Shown here: piece by piece, positions 54,451-63,071 of the stretch
Layout of the letters: each line of letters opens with the position of its first letter
How positions within the stretch are numbered: position 1 is the stretch's first letter
From: Scalindua sp964344685
GTDB taxonomy: Bacteria; Planctomycetota; Brocadiia; Brocadiales; Scalinduaceae
NCBI GenBank assembly: GCA_964344685.1
Contig: CAYFOK010000006.1
Coordinates: 62,001-126,000 of the forward strand
Direction of reading: 5' to 3'
Length of the DNA: 64,000 nt
Position numbers and translations under genes: made by a program
The notes under the pieces: generated by a model
Seen by the model: only the letters and a program-made list of their open reading frames with translations
Databases searched by the model: none
Told to the model about the DNA's origin: nothing

Positions 54451-54747
54451 TCAGCTAATATGAACAGCAACAGCAACCAGTTTTTCTACTCCCCTGATGC
54501 CCCTCTCAGAACCCTCAGGTACTACAACCACTTTGCCTTTTGACAGGCTTATTTCTTCTCCATCCAGATACATAATCCCTTTTCCCTCCAGTACGTAAAA
54601 AATTCCAGTACCACTGGGATGTGCCGGTATTTCCTGACCCGGCTCTAAACATATCATAGGTACCTTTGCATCTGGAGATGCACACAAGATTTGCGGGCGA
54701 AATTGTTCGCTAAACTGAACTCTTTCTCTTAATTTAATCAGATTCAA
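54451..54747 (-). CDS. Small cupin protein
   Basis: A 98-residue cupin. The two motifs are GQEIPAHPSGTGIFYVLEGK then MYLDGEEISLSKGKVVVVPE and GSERGI. One His of motif 1 is kept. The start is TTG at 54747, with GAGAGG seven bases upstream; an in-frame ATG is not available nearby. It is followed after 12 bases by the second cupin gene. Confidence 0.75.
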   Translation of the reverse strand: MNLIKLRERVQFSEQFRPQILCASPDAKVPMICLEPGQEIPAHPSGTGIFYVLEGKGIMYLDGEEISLSKGKVVVVPEGSERGIRGVEKLVAVAVHIS

Positions 54748-54813
54748 AATGTACCTCTCAATAAATTCTTTATGGACATCACGTCTCGGAAAAATAAACT
54801 CGATTCAAAACTG

Positions 54814-55080
54814 TCAGGAAGCAGAATCAACATTCTTCTGGGCTGCTTCAATTAATTCGTTAACAAACATTTCAACATCTGTATTGTGCATCATACATGC
54901 TAAATTTATATCTTCAGTACCAAATGCAGGACAGTCAAAGCAGCTTTTGCCAAAATGCTTTGAGAAAACGTCTTTTGTTGCAGGGTATTTCTCTGTTACC
55001 TCACCAGTTGTCATCTCTTTGGTAATAATAGGTTTTCCAGTTGTTGTTTCTGGTCGAGGTTTGATAGGATCTTGCATCAT
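54814..55080 (-). CDS. DUF1858 / hybrid-cluster-protein-associated redox disulfide protein
   Basis: An 88-residue protein whose core ITKEMTTGEVTEKYPATKDV, FSKHFGKSCFDCPAFGTEDI and NLACMMHNTDVEMFVNELIE matches DUF1858 (TIGR03980-like), with the CxxC pair and a further Cys. Such domains are found with hybrid cluster proteins, which act on NO and hydroxylamine. It is the first of the four-gene group that includes two cupins and DUF2249. Confidence 0.85.
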   Translation of the reverse strand: MMQDPIKPRPETTTGKPIITKEMTTGEVTEKYPATKDVFSKHFGKSCFDCPAFGTEDINLACMMHNTDVEMFVNELIEAAQKNVDSAS

Positions 55081-55349
55081 GAATTTTCCAATGCCAAAGA
55101 GTATAAACCTAAATCAAAAAATTGAAATATACCACATTAATAGTAGGAAGGTCAATATTTTTTAAGATAAACACCTCAATAACTACTTGAAATTTAAGAG
55201 CAGTAGGGGTATAATTTTCTTTTTAATAGTATATCTTTCCTCCGGCCTATTACTAATTCAATCGTGGCAAAAAAAATAGATTATACCTGGTTTCTTCCGC
55301 TGCAATTTTCACTTACAATTCCTACGTTTTCACATTCTGATTTGGAAAC

Positions 55350-56696
55350 ATGAACAATTATCTATCTACCAGCGAAAAAAAAATATGGACACTTGTCCAA
55401 GACAAAATTAAAGAAAAAGTAACTCCACAACAATTTACAACGTGGTTTTCCGGCCTTAGTTTAATCAAGCTCAATGCAAACGAAATTTATATCTACACCC
55501 CAAACTCCTTCTGTAAAGAGTGGATAGAAAACAATTATATGGACATAGTCATGTTGTCTCTTGAAGAAGCTTCAATTCTTGATCGTAAGGTAATGTTTGT
55601 TGTTAATGACAGGGACTCATCAAAATCAGATCCTAATGTTCAAAATAGCTCTTCTTCACAAAGCACAGACAGCCCTGCTTACATAAATAAAAACTACAAT
55701 TTCAATAATTTTCTGGTTGGGCCCTGCAACCGCCTGGCACATGCAGCCGCCCTTGCAGTATCAGAATCACCTGGCACAGCATACAATCCACTATTTATCC
55801 ATGGTCCGGTTGGTTTGGGTAAAACACACTTACTCCACTCAATATTATTACGTTTGCAAGAAAAAGGACACAAAGCACTATACTTACCGTGTGAGAGCTT
55901 TGTAAATCACTATATCTCCACCATAAAAACCGGTGATTGGGACAGTTTTAGAAATAAATATAGACAGATTGATATTCTGCTAATAGACGATGTACATTTT
56001 CTGGCTAACTCTCAAAGCACCAGAGAAGAATTTTTCCATACATTCAACGCACTTTACACACGTCAAAAACAGATAGTATTGTCCAGTGACTGTCCTCCGG
56101 AAGAAATACCAACTATAGAAGAACGCCTTATTTCCAGGTTCAGGTGGGGATTGATAACCAGGGTTGATCCTCCCGGCTTTGAAACCAACGTTGCTATAAT
56201 TCAAAAAAAGACTGCTTTGCTGAATATGGAAATCTCTTACGACGTCGCCTGTTACCTTGCAGATAATGTTATTTCAAGCGTTAGAGAAATTGAGGGAACC
56301 CTCAAGAACATTCACAAATTTGCAACACTGAATGAAAGCAAGGTAGACTTAAGTCTTGTGAAACAAATAGTCAAAAACATCTCAAAACAAAAACGCAATA
56401 TTGGCATCGAAAAAATACTAAATACAGTCACAAAACACTATGGTGTCCAGCTTTCGCAGCTTCATTCTAAAAGGAAACTTAAATCTATTACATTACCAAG
56501 GCAGATTGCAATGCACTTGGCAAGAAAGTTTACTAGTTTATCATTGGAAGAAATTGGAGGTTATATGGGTGGTAGAGATCATACTACAGTTATGCATGCA
56601 GATGACAAAATAAAAAAACTCAAGGCTATCGATAGAAACATATCCTCTACAATAAGAAAACTAGAAAATACACTTACTAAACAACAGGAGTATTAG
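55350..56696 (+). CDS. dnaA: Chromosomal replication initiator DnaA
   Basis: A 448-residue initiator. Domain I is at 1-85 (KITPQQFTTWFSGLSLIKLN-type start), a linker follows with NFNNFLVGPCNRLAHAAALA, and the AAA+ core has FIHGPVGLGKTHLLHSILLR (Walker A), QIDILLIDDVHFLANSQSTR (Walker B) and ISSVREIEGTLKNIH (box VIII). Domain IV carries the DNA-binding signature GGYMGGRDHTTVMHADDKI. It melts the origin. It heads dnaA-dnaN-DUF721-gyrB. Confidence 0.97.
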   Translation: MNNYLSTSEKKIWTLVQDKIKEKVTPQQFTTWFSGLSLIKLNANEIYIYTPNSFCKEWIENNYMDIVMLSLEEASILDRKVMFVVNDRDSSKSDPNVQNSSSSQSTDSPAYINKNYNFNNFLVGPCNRLAHAAALAVSESPGTAYNPLFIHGPVGLGKTHLLHSILLRLQEKGHKALYLPCESFVNHYISTIKTGDWDSFRNKYRQIDILLIDDVHFLANSQSTREEFFHTFNALYTRQKQIVLSSDCPPEEIPTIEERLISRFRWGLITRVDPPGFETNVAIIQKKTALLNMEISYDVACYLADNVISSVREIEGTLKNIHKFATLNESKVDLSLVKQIVKNISKQKRNIGIEKILNTVTKHYGVQLSQLHSKRKLKSITLPRQIAMHLARKFTSLSLEEIGGYMGGRDHTTVMHADDKIKKLKAIDRNISSTIRKLENTLTKQQEY

Positions 56697-57024
56697 CTAT
56701 TTGTTAATATAATGTAAACATAATCCCTAACATTATCAACTAACAGAACCAAACAGATTAAAACTTGTTTTTTTGTGTAGAAAATTGAGTGTATTTTGAC
56801 AAGTAATTTACAAGAAATATTATACGTGCATACTTATGATAAACAAGTTTACAATATCGTAATTCTTTTATTTACAGCATTTTATTTATTTAACATCTAG
56901 ATTTGCCTTTTATTTGGATTGGTAATAGTAATAAATATAATAAGTTTTTAAATTAAAAATATATTATATAAAAATATAAAGTACTATTTACATCAAAACT
57001 AATTTCTAACCTAATAAAAAAATA
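56697..57024. other. AT-rich dnaA-dnaN intergenic region, possible origin
   Basis: 328 bases, strongly A/T-rich, especially 56870-57015. No consensus DnaA box (TTATCCACA) was seen on either strand here or in the 270 bases before dnaA; weak one- or two-mismatch candidates such as TTATGATAA occur. Position makes it a candidate origin but the sequence does not prove it. Confidence 0.4.
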
Positions 57025-58131
57025 ATGAAAATTAAATGTAACAAAGAGATCGTAAGAAAAGGTTTTCATATAGTAGAAAACGTTATATCCGGTTCAAATG
57101 TAAATCCAATACTGCAAAATGTTAGAATTGTAGCTAATAATGACACTATAGAACTATCAACTACAGATATGGAAGTGAGTGTCAGTTATTTAATAGATTC
57201 GGCCGAGATAATATCGCCAGGTATAATGGTTGGACCTGAAATACAGATTTCTTCAATAGTTAAAGAGTGGACAGAAGATTGTATTGAAATAACAGAGAAA
57301 GATAAAAAGTGTATAATAAAGGGAAAAGACAATTTTTTTAAGATTCTCTGTACAGATCCTGATGGTTTTCCATCTATCCCGCAATTCGTTGACGATAATT
57401 ATGTAGAAATAGATAAAGATGTTCTTTTGGATATGATCAAAAAAACAGCTTTTATTATTTTGGGAGACAGAACAAAACATGGTACTAGCGGTGTTTATCT
57501 GGAAATAAGCGAAAAACATATAAAAATGGTTGCAAATGATGGAAGAAGGTTGAGTGAAGTTAAGAAAAAAGTAAATAATCCTAATGGTACTTCAAAAAAC
57601 TGTATAATACCAATAAAGGGTATATTACAAATGCAGAGAATTGCCGGAGAAGAGGAAGATTTAGTGAAGTTAAGGATAGAAGAAAAGCGTATTTTTGTAA
57701 AAACAAAAAACTCAACACTATGTTCACAGTTGTTAGAGGGGCAATATCCTAAGTACGAGGAAGTGATTCCAACAAATCTTGATAAAAAGATCAGTTTAAA
57801 CAAAAGTAATTTTGCATCAGCTATTCGAAGAGTGTCAATTATGACAACAGACGAGTATAAATTATTAAGGTTTAAATTTTCTGGTGAAACGCTTGAGATA
57901 AGATGCTTGTCACCGGATGTAGGTGAATCCAAAACAACGATACCTGTAGAATATTCCGGTGAAGAACTAGAGATAGGCCTGAATCCGGAATTTTTATTAG
58001 ATTTTCTTAAGAACGTTGATTCAGAAGAAATTCTGCTGGAGTTGAAAGATCCTGGTACTGCAGTGGTGTTGAAAGTTGGACCTGGATGCACTTATGTAGT
58101 GATGCCAATGAACCTGGGAGATGAAAAGTAA
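57025..58131 (+). CDS. dnaN: DNA polymerase III sliding clamp (beta subunit)
   Basis: A 368-residue protein with three clamp domains: IELSTTDMEVSVSYLID in the first, GVYLEISEKHIKMVANDGRR and LSEVKK in the second, and IGLNPEFLLDFLKNV plus the ending TYVVMPMNLGDEK in the third. Length is normal. No clear ribosome binding site precedes the ATG. It encircles DNA and holds polymerase III. It follows dnaA by 328 bases. Confidence 0.96.
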   Translation: MKIKCNKEIVRKGFHIVENVISGSNVNPILQNVRIVANNDTIELSTTDMEVSVSYLIDSAEIISPGIMVGPEIQISSIVKEWTEDCIEITEKDKKCIIKGKDNFFKILCTDPDGFPSIPQFVDDNYVEIDKDVLLDMIKKTAFIILGDRTKHGTSGVYLEISEKHIKMVANDGRRLSEVKKKVNNPNGTSKNCIIPIKGILQMQRIAGEEEDLVKLRIEEKRIFVKTKNSTLCSQLLEGQYPKYEEVIPTNLDKKISLNKSNFASAIRRVSIMTTDEYKLLRFKFSGETLEIRCLSPDVGESKTTIPVEYSGEELEIGLNPEFLLDFLKNVDSEEILLELKDPGTAVVLKVGPGCTYVVMPMNLGDEK

Positions 58132-58136
58132 GCATT

Positions 58137-58454
58137 ATGAAACAGTTTAGAGAAAAAAAAACTGAGGTTAAGAAGCTGGGTGATATATTGAGCAACACAG
58201 TAATATCTGTCGAAAGAGCAGGGAAGCGAAATAAAAATCTCAGGGAAAAGTGGAAAATGGTGGCTGGTGATACGATATCAGATCATACAGAAGTAGGAAT
58301 GGTTAAAAGAGGAGTGCTTTACATAACAGTAGATTCGGCGACATGGCTACACCACATATCTTCTTTCAAAAAAGAGGATTTGCTTGTGTCTATGCAGAAA
58401 GAATTTAAAAGAGGATATATATCAGATATAAAGTTTAAAGTAGGTGTTTTTTAA
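58137..58454 (+). CDS. DUF721 protein (DciA-like)
   Basis: A 105-residue DUF721 protein: LGDILSNTVISVERAGKRNK, LREKWKMVAGDTISDHTEVG and GVLYITVDSATWLHHISSFK. In other bacteria this family (DciA) helps load the replicative helicase. It sits five bases after dnaN and 24 before gyrB, in the spot where recF is often found. A replication role is thus supported by both family and context. Confidence 0.85.
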   Translation: MKQFREKKTEVKKLGDILSNTVISVERAGKRNKNLREKWKMVAGDTISDHTEVGMVKRGVLYITVDSATWLHHISSFKKEDLLVSMQKEFKRGYISDIKFKVGVF

Positions 58455-58478
58455 GAAAGAATTTGAGGTTATAGTAGA

Positions 58479-60920
58479 ATGAGTGAAGTGGAAAAATATG
58501 ATGCAACGTCTATAAGGGTTTTAGAAGGAATAGAAGCAGTAAGAAAAAGACCTGCCATGTATATAGGGGATATCAGTGAGAAAGGCTTGCACCACCTGAT
58601 TGAGGAGGTGGTGGGCAATAGTGTAGATGAGGCTATGGGTGGATTCTGTGAAAATATTACGGTCAAACTGAATATAGATGGAAGTGTTATGGTTTTAGAC
58701 GATGGCAGGGGTATCCCTGTAGACGAGCACCAGGAAATGAAAAAGCCGGCATTAGAGGTAGTAATGACAACCTTGCATGCCGGAGGTAAGTTTGAGGGTA
58801 AAAGTTATAAAGTATCTGGAGGCCTGCATGGTGTGGGGATTTCAGTAGTAAATGCACTTAGTGAATGGTTGGAAGTTGAAGTACGAAGAAATGGACACAT
58901 GTATGTACAGCGATATGAGCATGGGATAACAAAAACAGCACTTGAAGAAAGAGGGGTTACCAAGAAAAGAGGAACAAAGATAATATTTAAACCGGATAGT
59001 ACTATCTTTGAAACAGTAGAACTCAGTTATGATATTGTGAAAAAGAGGATTAGGGAGCTTGCGTTTCTAAATAAGGGACTTTGTATAAGTATTATAGATG
59101 AAAGAACAGATACTGAAGAAACATTTAAGTATGATGGTGGAATAAAGATATTTGTACAGGAAATGAATAAAGGAAAAGAGTTAATTCATAAAGATGTTAT
59201 ACACTTTGAAGGCAAAGAAAAGGATATAGTAGTAGAGTGTGCAATGCAGTATAACGATGGTTACAGTGAGAAGGTATTTTCTTTTGCTAATAATGTAAAC
59301 ACTATGGAGGGCGGGACACACTTAAGCGGCTTCAGGACAGCACTGACAAGAACATTTAATATGTATGCTAAGAATGCGAAACTCTTGAAGGACGGTAAAG
59401 CACCAACCGGTGACGATTACAGGGAAGGGCTTACGGCAATAATTAGTGTAAAAGTTCCGGATCCACAATTTGAAGGACAAACTAAAACAAAACTTGGAAA
59501 CAGAGATGTTCAAGGACTGGTTGAGGCACTGGCAAATGAGTATTTGAGTACATATTGTGAAGAAAATCCTAAATCTGCCAGAACTATAGTGGGCAAAGTG
59601 TTGGAAGCGTCTAGGGCGAGGGAGGCTGCGAGAAAGGCTAGAGAATTGACAAGGAGAAAGGGAGCTCTTTCCGGGTCAGATTTGCCGGGAAAACTTGCGG
59701 ATTGTTCCAGTGATGACGTAGAGTCTACAGAATTGTTTATAGTAGAAGGTATTTCCGCTGGTGGAACGGCAAAGCAAGGTAGAGACAGAAGAAATCAGGC
59801 TATTTTGCCGCTTAAAGGAGTGATACTGAATGTAGAAAAAGCAAGAGTAGAAAAGATGCTGAACAATGAAGAAATTAGAACGCTCATAAGTGCTATAGGT
59901 ACAGGCATAGGTATAGATGAGTTTGATCCAGAAAAGCTAAGATATGGAAAAATAGTTATAATGACAGATGCAGATGTTGATGGTGCGCATATTCGAACAC
60001 TGTTGTTAACATTTTTCTTTAGACAGATGCCAGAGCTGATTGACAGGGGAAATATTTTTATTGCACAACCACCACTATTCAAAATCAAAAGAAAGAAGAG
60101 ACAGGAGTATGTATATGGAGACAAAGAACTGCAGGAATCTTTGATAAATATCGGTACTGACGAGGCTGTTCTTGAAACATGCGGTAGAGAGCCGTTGAGA
60201 TTATCTGGTGACAAATTGAAAACCTTTTTAGGCCTTTTAGAAAAAATGGAAGAGTACAACTGGCACTTTACTAAAAAGAAACAACAGAGTAAAAAAGGCC
60301 TCTCCTTCAGGGAATATATAGAAAAAAGAGATAATGGAAGTTATCCTATGTATAGGGTTGCATATAATGGACACGAAAAATATATTTATTCTGATGATGA
60401 GCTGAATCGTTTGGTAAAGCAGCAACAGGAGGAAAAAGGAGACGGGATTGAAATAAAGAATATAGACGAGGAGAAAGATGTAAGTAGCAAAGATTCAATT
60501 GAAGTACAGGAGTTCCACGAAAGTGGTGAAATAGAGAATACCGTAAAATTGATAGAAAAGGAAGGGTTTAAAGCGGAAGACTTTTTTAAAGGGCTGGAAG
60601 AAAATGAATCTCCACGAGCAAAATTGATATATGACGGGACAGAGTTGGACATATATTCGTTGGCAGAGCTTTTACCTAATATAAAAGAGGTTGGTAAAAA
60701 GGGGCTGGATATTCAAAGATATAAGGGACTTGGAGAGATGAATGCGGAAGAACTCGCTCTAACAACAATGAATTCATCGACAAGAACATTGTTAAGAGTG
60801 AAAATTGAAGATGCAATAAAAGCTGATGAAACATTCAGTATACTATCCGGAAAGGATGTTAAACAGAGACGGGAGTATATTGAATCCCATGCATTAGACG
60901 CCAAGAATTTAGACGTGTAA
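58479..60920 (+). CDS. gyrB: DNA gyrase subunit B
   Basis: An 813-residue gyrase B. The ATPase has VVGNSVDEAMGGF, DGRGIPVDEHQ and GGLHGVGISVVNALSEWLEV. The TOPRIM domain has VEGISAGGTAKQGRDRRNQA near 422 and MTDADVDGAHIRTLLLTFFF near 495; QRYKGLGEMNAEELALTTMN closes the chain. An insertion of about 150 residues lies between TOPRIM and tail, as in proteobacterial GyrB. In the TOPRIM motif EGDSAGGSA the Asp is Ile and a Ser is Thr; the catalytic Glu and the DxD Asp residues are kept. It ends the dnaA cluster; gyrA does not follow. Confidence 0.96.
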   Translation: MSEVEKYDATSIRVLEGIEAVRKRPAMYIGDISEKGLHHLIEEVVGNSVDEAMGGFCENITVKLNIDGSVMVLDDGRGIPVDEHQEMKKPALEVVMTTLHAGGKFEGKSYKVSGGLHGVGISVVNALSEWLEVEVRRNGHMYVQRYEHGITKTALEERGVTKKRGTKIIFKPDSTIFETVELSYDIVKKRIRELAFLNKGLCISIIDERTDTEETFKYDGGIKIFVQEMNKGKELIHKDVIHFEGKEKDIVVECAMQYNDGYSEKVFSFANNVNTMEGGTHLSGFRTALTRTFNMYAKNAKLLKDGKAPTGDDYREGLTAIISVKVPDPQFEGQTKTKLGNRDVQGLVEALANEYLSTYCEENPKSARTIVGKVLEASRAREAARKARELTRRKGALSGSDLPGKLADCSSDDVESTELFIVEGISAGGTAKQGRDRRNQAILPLKGVILNVEKARVEKMLNNEEIRTLISAIGTGIGIDEFDPEKLRYGKIVIMTDADVDGAHIRTLLLTFFFRQMPELIDRGNIFIAQPPLFKIKRKKRQEYVYGDKELQESLINIGTDEAVLETCGREPLRLSGDKLKTFLGLLEKMEEYNWHFTKKKQQSKKGLSFREYIEKRDNGSYPMYRVAYNGHEKYIYSDDELNRLVKQQQEEKGDGIEIKNIDEEKDVSSKDSIEVQEFHESGEIENTVKLIEKEGFKAEDFFKGLEENESPRAKLIYDGTELDIYSLAELLPNIKEVGKKGLDIQRYKGLGEMNAEELALTTMNSSTRTLLRVKIEDAIKADETFSILSGKDVKQRREYIESHALDAKNLDV

Positions 60921-60960
60921 TAGATAAGAAAATCTTGATTTAATACTCATCTACTTGCAA

Positions 60961-61803
60961 TTATCGTAATTTTTTTTCATCCCACTGTCCGGTAAAGACA
61001 AATTCTGCAGGACCAGTCATATAGGTTTTATTATCATCAGTCCATTCTACTGTCAGGTTCCCCCCGGGAAGCAGAGTGTTTATTACCCTTTCTGTCAGGT
61101 TGTTAAGTACACAAGCGACGCCCGTAGCAACTGCTCCTGTACCGCATGCGAGTGTCTCCCCGGAACCCCTTTCCCAGGTACGCATTTTAACCTTGTTGGC
61201 GGATATCTGTTGTACAAAGTGAGCATTAATTCTTTCAGGAAACAGTTTATGATTTTCGATTGCTTTGCCGGTAACATTTAAATCTACCAAGTCAACATCA
61301 TCAACAAACGTGATACAGTGGGGATTGCCCATAGACACACATGTAATATACAAAACAGTATCGTTAACCTGGAGCGGTTCGTTAATTACCTGCTTATTCT
61401 CGCCAAGCATTGGTATATCGTTTCTGAGCAACGCGGGTGTTCCCATCTCCACTCTTACTTGTGTAACATGTCCATTTACGGTTGTCAGTTCTATTGTTTT
61501 GATTCCTGCAGACGTTTCAATTGTCATCCTGTCGCTTTTTTTTAGTCCGTATTCATACATATATTTAGCAACACACCTGATACCGTTACCGCACATTTGT
61601 GCTTCGCTGCCATCAGAATTAAAAATCCTCATTCTGGCATCTGCAACATCTGACGGCATTATTAATATTAATCCATCACTGCCAATACCAAAATGTCTGT
61701 TGCTGACTGCAATTGACAGTTCTGAAGGATTTTCTATGTTTTCTTCAAAACAGTTAACATATATATAGTCGTTCCCGATTCCCTGCATTTTTGTAAATTT
61801 CAA
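60961..61803 (-). CDS. dapF: Diaminopimelate epimerase
   Basis: A 280-residue cofactor-independent racemase converting LL- to meso-diaminopimelate for lysine and peptidoglycan. The two active-site Cys lie in AQMCGNGIRCVAKYM and GETLACGTGAVATGVACV; NPHCITFVDDV is a further block. Start MKFTKMQGIGNDYIYV is canonical. It is convergent with gyrB. Presence suggests DAP-type peptidoglycan. Confidence 0.96.
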   Translation of the reverse strand: MKFTKMQGIGNDYIYVNCFEENIENPSELSIAVSNRHFGIGSDGLILIMPSDVADARMRIFNSDGSEAQMCGNGIRCVAKYMYEYGLKKSDRMTIETSAGIKTIELTTVNGHVTQVRVEMGTPALLRNDIPMLGENKQVINEPLQVNDTVLYITCVSMGNPHCITFVDDVDLVDLNVTGKAIENHKLFPERINAHFVQQISANKVKMRTWERGSGETLACGTGAVATGVACVLNNLTERVINTLLPGGNLTVEWTDDNKTYMTGPAEFVFTGQWDEKKLR

Positions 61804-62118
61804 TTAGTTCTTCCTTGCTATAAAACTGGATACTATTTGTGTATTAAAAGTACTGTTAGTATGATTTTAGCAAAGCTGTCTTTTTTGTCAACAGATAGTA
61901 ATACAAAGTTAAAAGTGCGTAACGTTTGGAGTGAATTAAAGTTGCAGTAAAAAAAATCTTTAAGCTCTAGATATTTTAAACCCTGTCGACGCATGGCTAT
62001 ACCACACGATGTATACTCGCATTGAAAACACTTTTCTTCTTGCACTGTTCTAATAACGTAGTAGAATTACTGCAATTGTATTAAAAATCCGTAAACATAA
62101 TTTTGTCAGGGTATAACC
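61804..62118. other. Intergenic region between dapF and the epimerase gene
   Basis: 315 bases. A 70-codon minus-strand frame (61833-62045) starts MQEEKCFQCEYTSCGIAM, but it has no ribosome binding site or family match and an A/T-driven tail; it is not called. No RNA gene was recognised. Confidence 0.4.
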
Positions 62119-63048
62119 ATGCGTACAATTATTACCGGTGGAGCCGGATTCCTTGGCTCACACATATGCGATTATTTAATCGAAAAAGGACACGAAGTAA
62201 TATGCATTGATAATTTATTAACCGGCTCTGCTAGGAATATTGAGCACAACATCGGTAATCCGAAATTCAAGTTTATTAAACATAATGTCAGCGAGTATAT
62301 TTATGTTGGGGGCGAGATAGACAACGTCCTGCATTTTGCGTCACCTGCAAGCCCTTTAGACTATTTAAAGCTGCCAATACAAACGCTAAAGGTTGGTTCG
62401 TTAGGAACGTTGAATGCAATTGGAGTTGCAAAAAGTAAAAATGCCCGGTTTTTTCTGGCATCAACATCAGAGGTTTATGGTGATCCTCTTATTCATCCTC
62501 AAAAGGAGGATTACTGGGGAAATGTAAATCCTGTTGGTCCAAGAGGTGTCTATGATGAAGCAAAAAGATTTGCAGAGGCAATGGTTATGGCGTATCATAG
62601 AAGCCATGATGTTGATACAAGGATAGTAAGAATATTTAATACATATGGCCCCAGGATGAGGATAAACGATGGAAGGGCGTTGCCAGCGTTTATTTCACAG
62701 GCAATTAACGGGGAAGATTTAACGGTCTTTGGTGACGGGTCGCAGACCCGGAGTTTCTGCTATGTTTCAGATTTGGTGGATGGGATATACAGATTGCTGG
62801 TTTCTGATGTTAGTGAACCGGTAAATATTGGTAACCCGACGGAGATAACACTGTTGGATTTTGCAAAAGAAATAATCAGTATGACAGAGAGTAAAAGTAA
62901 AATCATTTTTAAACCTCTACCGATAGATGATCCGAAGTGCAGACAGCCGGATATATCAAAGGCAAAGGAGCTTTTGAATTGGGAGCCAAAAATATCTCGT
63001 GCCGATGGACTGAAAAAAACGATTGACTATTTCCGGAGCGTCATTTAA
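62119..63048 (+). CDS. UDP-glucuronate decarboxylase-like NAD-dependent epimerase (UXS type)
   Basis: A 309-residue short-chain dehydrogenase: ITGGAGFLGSHICDYLIEKG (NAD-binding), HFASPASPLDYLKLPIQTL, LASTSEVYGDPLIHPQKEDY, and the catalytic pair in GVYDEAKRFAEAMVMAYHR (YxxxK). FGDGSQTRSFCYVSDLVDG follows. The ASPASP phrase and length match UXS, which turns UDP-glucuronate into UDP-xylose. It probably supplies nucleotide sugars for surface glycans. It stands alone between dapF and lysC. Confidence 0.9.
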   Translation: MRTIITGGAGFLGSHICDYLIEKGHEVICIDNLLTGSARNIEHNIGNPKFKFIKHNVSEYIYVGGEIDNVLHFASPASPLDYLKLPIQTLKVGSLGTLNAIGVAKSKNARFFLASTSEVYGDPLIHPQKEDYWGNVNPVGPRGVYDEAKRFAEAMVMAYHRSHDVDTRIVRIFNTYGPRMRINDGRALPAFISQAINGEDLTVFGDGSQTRSFCYVSDLVDGIYRLLVSDVSEPVNIGNPTEITLLDFAKEIISMTESKSKIIFKPLPIDDPKCRQPDISKAKELLNWEPKISRADGLKKTIDYFRSVI

Positions 63049-63071
63049 TTATATAAGCACCCTTCTACATT

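Noticed and set aside
59741..59860. Second quinolone-type change in GyrB at E. coli Lys447
   Set aside because: Counting from the EGxSA motif, Lys447 is conserved (LPLKG); the changed residue after Gly maps to 449, not a known resistance site.
61833..62045. 70-codon minus-strand frame MQEEKCFQCEYT...
   Set aside because: No ribosome binding site, no recognised family and an A/T-rich tail that gives hydrophobic residues by composition. Not called as a gene.
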